DNA from: Treponema sp. UBA4319
GTDB taxonomy: Bacteria; Spirochaetota; Spirochaetia; Treponematales; Treponemataceae
Length of the DNA: 24,392 nucleotides
NCBI GenBank assembly: GCA_002393865.1
Contig: DGUD01000218.1
Location: forward strand, 1-24,392
Reading direction: 5' to 3'
The translations under genes were made by a program, and so were the position numbers. This document shows, one piece after another, positions 21,392 through 24,392 of the stretch (the first letter of the stretch is position 1; every line of letters begins with the position of its first letter). Under the pieces are notes generated by a model. That model searched no databases. It was not told the origin of the DNA and worked only from the letters and a program-made list of their open reading frames with translations.

Positions 21392-23182
21392 ATGGACAAA
21401 AAGACGACTGACATCATGAGGAGAGCGCTCTCCTTCAGGACGGTGCTGGTGCTCTTCATCGCGGTGTGCCTCTGCTGCACCTTCCCCGCGCTCAGGGCGG
21501 CTATCATGTCGCTCATGGAGCACGTCATCGGCCGCTCGCTGAAGAACCTCCAGAAATGGGACGCCGTCATCACCTACTCCATGCGCTTCTTTGCGCTCGT
21601 CGCGTCGGCGACCTATTTCTTCATGTACACGGGAAAAGGCACGGAATTCCGCGGAAAAGCAGCGGCACGGCTCAGGGAGCCTTTTGCGGAGACGGCTGAC
21701 CGCAGGCGCACGGCGCTCATCTTTGCCGTCTACGTCGTCTGCTACCTCGCGCTGCTCCGCGCGGACTACAACTACAAGGACGACGTGCAGCGCCTGCTCG
21801 GGGGGCACAAGTCATGGGTCGAGGCAAGCCGCTATATCTCCGAGTCGCTGGCGGTCTTTCTGCATACCAATTTCTACCTGAACGATATCTCGCCGCTTGG
21901 CCAGCTGATTGCGCTCGCCGTCCTTTCCGTCGCGTCTGCCCTGCTCGCATGGAGCACGGCAGGCGGCAGACCAAGGACGATGGCGCTGCTCGCCTCCGCA
22001 TTCATCGCCATCACGCCCTTCTACATCGAGAACATGTCGTATAAATTCGACGCGCCGTACATGGCGCTCTCCATGCTGGCGGGGGTGCTGCCGTTCATGT
22101 TCACGGCAGACCTTCCCCTTTTTGCAGTCGTGTCGGTGCTGTCCCTGCTCGCCGCCTGCTGCTCCTACCAGGCGGCAAACAGCGTCTACGTGGTGCTCGC
22201 CGTCGGAACGGCGCTCAGCATGTTCCTTGACGGCAAAAAATGGAGGGACATCGGGAGCTTCGTGCTGTGCGCGCTGCTCTCCTACCTTGTGGCGCTCGCC
22301 TTCTTCCGCTTCGTGCTGATGATTCCGACCGAGCTTACCATCGACGAGCGGGATACCGGGCTGCTCCACGGCAGCCAGCTGCTCGCCCTTGTGCGCGCAA
22401 ATTTCGCGCAGTACGCCCGCGCGGCGGCAAAGCAGTACGGCAACCTGTGGCTCAAGCTCTTTACGGCGGCGCTCGCGCTGCTGTTCCCCGTGGCGGCGGC
22501 GCTCTCGTCCCGGCGGAACAAATGGCTCTCCGCGCTCGTGGCGGTGGCGGGGCTGCTGCTGATGTTCGCGCTCTCGTTCGGGGCATACCTCTTTATCGGC
22601 AACCCCGTCACGGAGAACCGGGCGCTCATGGGGCTTGACGCGCTCATCGCCTTTGCGGGGGTCTTCACCGCAAGCAGGCTCGGCGGCAGGGGACGGGCGG
22701 GAGCCGTCTCCGCGCTCGTCACCGGCTGCCTGCTCTACGGATTCTGCATGTGCTGCACCGTAGCCGGCAATCTCTACGCAAAGCAGAAGGAATACGAGAC
22801 CTTCCGCTACACACTGCTGATGCATGATTTGTCGCTCTTCGTCAGCGACCTGGGCAAGAGCACGATATACATCACGGGCGGAATCGGCCAGACCGCCGCC
22901 GGACACATGGACTACACGAACTACCGCATGGACATCGGCGACGTGACGATGGGCTGGGTCAAGCACAAGGTCATGGAGAAGAACATGAACTTCGAATTCC
23001 TGTCCGGCAACGCCTACGCCGACCGGCTGGAGGAGCAGCCTGAGCTGCAGGCCAGGCTCGAATCGCTGCCGCTCCTCCTGAGCACCTACTACCACAGCAT
23101 CTACGGCGCCGACGATTTGTATTACGTGACGCTGAAGTGCCCGCAGGTAAGCGGCTACGAGAACCGCAGGAGCCAGGAATGA
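21392..23182 (+). CDS. GtrII-like polytopic membrane glucosyltransferase
   Basis: A 596-residue integral membrane protein with about ten to twelve hydrophobic segments and a soluble C-terminal region of about 120 residues. The segment after the third hydrophobic stretch, RADYNYKDDVQRLLGG followed by HKSWVEASRYI, with its paired Asp residues, and the later NRALMGLDALIAF resemble the Glucos_trans_II (GtrII) family. Those enzymes add glucose from undecaprenyl-phosphate-glucose to O-antigen on the outer face of the inner membrane. The usual partners, a flippase GtrA and a bactoprenol glucosyltransferase GtrB, are not visible here, so the linked lipid donor would have to be made elsewhere. The gene overlaps the next one as ATGA. 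Confidence 0.8.
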   Translation: MDKKTTDIMRRALSFRTVLVLFIAVCLCCTFPALRAAIMSLMEHVIGRSLKNLQKWDAVITYSMRFFALVASATYFFMYTGKGTEFRGKAAARLREPFAETADRRRTALIFAVYVVCYLALLRADYNYKDDVQRLLGGHKSWVEASRYISESLAVFLHTNFYLNDISPLGQLIALAVLSVASALLAWSTAGGRPRTMALLASAFIAITPFYIENMSYKFDAPYMALSMLAGVLPFMFTADLPLFAVVSVLSLLAACCSYQAANSVYVVLAVGTALSMFLDGKKWRDIGSFVLCALLSYLVALAFFRFVLMIPTELTIDERDTGLLHGSQLLALVRANFAQYARAAAKQYGNLWLKLFTAALALLFPVAAALSSRRNKWLSALVAVAGLLLMFALSFGAYLFIGNPVTENRALMGLDALIAFAGVFTASRLGGRGRAGAVSALVTGCLLYGFCMCCTVAGNLYAKQKEYETFRYTLLMHDLSLFVSDLGKSTIYITGGIGQTAAGHMDYTNYRMDIGDVTMGWVKHKVMEKNMNFEFLSGNAYADRLEEQPELQARLESLPLLLSTYYHSIYGADDLYYVTLKCPQVSGYENRRSQE

Positions 23183-24249
23183 AGGGAATACTGATAAACG
23201 GGAACTTTCTGTGCAGGAACCTGACGGGCGTGGAGCGGCATGCCATAGAGCTCTGCCGGAGACTGGACGGGCTCGTCGCGGCAGAAGACGGATATGCGCT
23301 CCTTGCGCCGGCAAACGCGAAATTCGTGCCGGAATACACCCATATCCGCGTCATCCGCTCCAAGACGGCCATCAAACGCTTTCCGTTCTGGGACATGGGC
23401 ACATTCGCCCGCGCCTGCCGCCGCCTGCGCATGACAGGGCTGAGCTTCTCGAACACGGCGCCGCTGGGCAAACGCTGCGGGCTGGCATACATCCACGATA
23501 TCTACGCAAAAGATTTCCCGCAGGACTTCAGCACGTTCCGCGACCGGCTCATCTGCCTGTACGACCGCATGCAGTTCAGGAACATCGCGCGCTTCGCCAG
23601 GCACATAGTGACGGTGTCGCAGTTCACGAAGGAGCGGCTGGAGCAGGCGTATGGCGTCGCGCCGGAACGGGTGACGGTGACCGGGAACTCATGGGAGCAC
23701 TTCGCCAGCATAGCGGCGGACGACGGCGTCTTCGGCCGCTTTCCCGCGCTGAAGGACAGCCCGTTCTACTTTACGCTGGGGAGCCTGAGCAAGCGCAAGA
23801 ACCTTGCATGGATTGCCGCCTATGCGCGCCTGCACCCGGACGAGACCTTTGCCATCAGCGGCAAGGCCATCAGCGGGCTGGTGCCGGAGGAGCTGGGGCA
23901 GCTTGCCTCGCTGCCGAACGTCGTGCTGCTCGGCTACGTCTCTGACGGCGAGGTAAAGGCGCTCATGCAGCGCTGCCGGGCGTTCGTGTTCCCTTCCTAT
24001 TATGAGGGATTCGGGATGCCGCCGCTGGAGGCGCTCTCCGTGGGGGCGCCCGTGGTAATCGCGCGGGCGTCAAGCCTGCCGGAAATCTACGGCGGCACGG
24101 CACACTACATAGACCCGCACGAGCCGGGCGTCAGCATTCCCGCGCTGCTCAAGGAGCCGGTCGAAGCGCCAGAAGCCGTGCTGGGCGCCTTTACCTACGA
24201 AAAGCTCGCCCGCACGCTGCACTCCGCGATAGAGAGCCTGCCGGACTGA
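23179..24249 (+). CDS. GT4 family glycosyltransferase (mannosyltransferase-like)
   Basis: A 356-residue GT-B glycosyltransferase. The N-terminus INGNFLCRNLTGVERHAIEL matches GT4 enzymes that begin with the G-V-E-R helix; FTLGSLSKRKNL opens the donor lobe; and VFPSYYEGFGMPPLEALSVG carries the conserved E-x7-E donor motif. The pattern is common among mannosyl- or rhamnosyltransferases of O-antigen loci, but the donor is not determined. ATG 23179 is chosen: it overlaps the GtrII-like stop as ATGA and has CAGGA directly before it. The frame is open upstream to 23137, but that part lies inside the preceding gene. Confidence 0.93.
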   Translation: MKGILINGNFLCRNLTGVERHAIELCRRLDGLVAAEDGYALLAPANAKFVPEYTHIRVIRSKTAIKRFPFWDMGTFARACRRLRMTGLSFSNTAPLGKRCGLAYIHDIYAKDFPQDFSTFRDRLICLYDRMQFRNIARFARHIVTVSQFTKERLEQAYGVAPERVTVTGNSWEHFASIAADDGVFGRFPALKDSPFYFTLGSLSKRKNLAWIAAYARLHPDETFAISGKAISGLVPEELGQLASLPNVVLLGYVSDGEVKALMQRCRAFVFPSYYEGFGMPPLEALSVGAPVVIARASSLPEIYGGTAHYIDPHEPGVSIPALLKEPVEAPEAVLGAFTYEKLARTLHSAIESLPD

Positions 24250-24347
24250 GCCCCGCAGGCGCCTGAAACCCACAGCGGAATGTATTCCCTCTGAAAACAT
24301 GCATAAGAGCGGCATGATATGAAAACTATTTTTTTGATTTTTCCTCA

Positions 24348-24365
24348 TGTTGCAAGGATGCAACA
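24348..24365. repeat. Short hairpin in the noncoding right end
   Basis: TGTTGCA, loop AGGA, TGCAACA forms a seven-pair stem. It is not followed by a T run on either strand. The rest of 24250-24392 is A+T-rich noncoding sequence with a seven-T run at 24329-24335 and no gene that I can support. Confidence 0.5.
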
Positions 24366-24392
24366 AGAAAAAATGCGCTCCCAGCGGAAAAA

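Noticed and set aside
20534..21808. Long minus-strand open frame (424 codons) opposite the GT-B gene
   Set aside because: It is antisense to a well-supported glycosyltransferase gene, is rich in Arg, His and Val without domain motifs, and is a typical shadow of high-G+C coding sequence.
21812..23314. Long minus-strand open frame (500 codons) opposite the GtrII-like gene
   Set aside because: It is a low-complexity Arg/Glu/His-rich shadow; the plus strand shows clear membrane segments and family motifs.
24327..24365. Possible terminator at the right end
   Set aside because: The seven-T run precedes the hairpin on the plus strand instead of following it, and only a weak five-pair stem lies before the T run.

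Overview
The window looks like a surface-glycan (O-antigen or capsule-like) biosynthesis locus from a G+C-rich, probably host-associated bacterium. Three predicted lipoproteins have loose lipoboxes (LFSAC, LLFSC, LWGGC). That pattern, together with the gene content, makes a spirochaete such as a Treponema a reasonable guess, but nothing in the window proves it. No rRNA, tRNA, CRISPR array, transposase or integrase is visible. Coding density is very high; the longest stretch without a gene is 265 bases (17767-18031).

Layout. (1) Bases 1-17766 carry 16 minus-strand genes packed head to tail, mostly with 1-40 base overlaps or very short gaps, so they are probably one operon read from about 17800 down to and past base 1. 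In transcription order: a GT2 glycosyltransferase, a GT6 (ABO-type) transferase, a GT10 fucosyltransferase-like enzyme, a GT11-GT2 fusion, glucose-1-phosphate cytidylyltransferase (rfbF), CDP-glucose 4,6-dehydratase (rfbG, interrupted by an in-frame TAA), an NDP-hexose 2,3-dehydratase, an FdtB-like aminotransferase, an FdtA-like cupin, a Gfo/Idh 3-ketoreductase-like enzyme, the iron-sulfur 3-dehydrase RfbH (E1), a 5'-nucleotidase lipoprotein, a cytidylyltransferase-oxidoreductase fusion, a glycerophosphodiester phosphodiesterase lipoprotein, a metallophosphoesterase lipoprotein, and a TagF-like CDP-glycerol glycerophosphotransferase cut by the window edge. (2) Bases 17767-20071 hold two more minus-strand genes, an A+T-richer acyltransferase-3 gene and a GT2 gene, in separate or weakly linked units. 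(3) Bases 20198-24249 hold a plus-strand operon: a GT-B glycosyltransferase, a GtrII-like membrane protein and a GT4 glycosyltransferase, behind a good sigma70-type promoter.

How the genes may work together. RfbF and RfbG would make CDP-4-keto-6-deoxyglucose. The following genes correspond to the 2,3-dehydratase, 3-ketoreductase and E1-type 3-dehydrase used in actinomycete 2,3,6-trideoxysugar pathways such as TDP-forosamine, plus a DegT aminotransferase and a ketoisomerase-like cupin. This suggests a CDP-linked 2-deoxy, 2,3-dideoxy or amino deoxyhexose. The GT11, GT10 and GT6 genes lie side by side, the combination that would build fucosylated ABO/Lewis-like caps. The left end points to a polyol-phosphate (teichoic-acid-like) decoration: a cytidylyltransferase fused to a reductase, a glycerophosphodiesterase and a TagF-like polymerase or transferase.

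Limits: all calls come from reading translated sequence and recalled family motifs. No database search or alignment was run, and composition statements are by eye.
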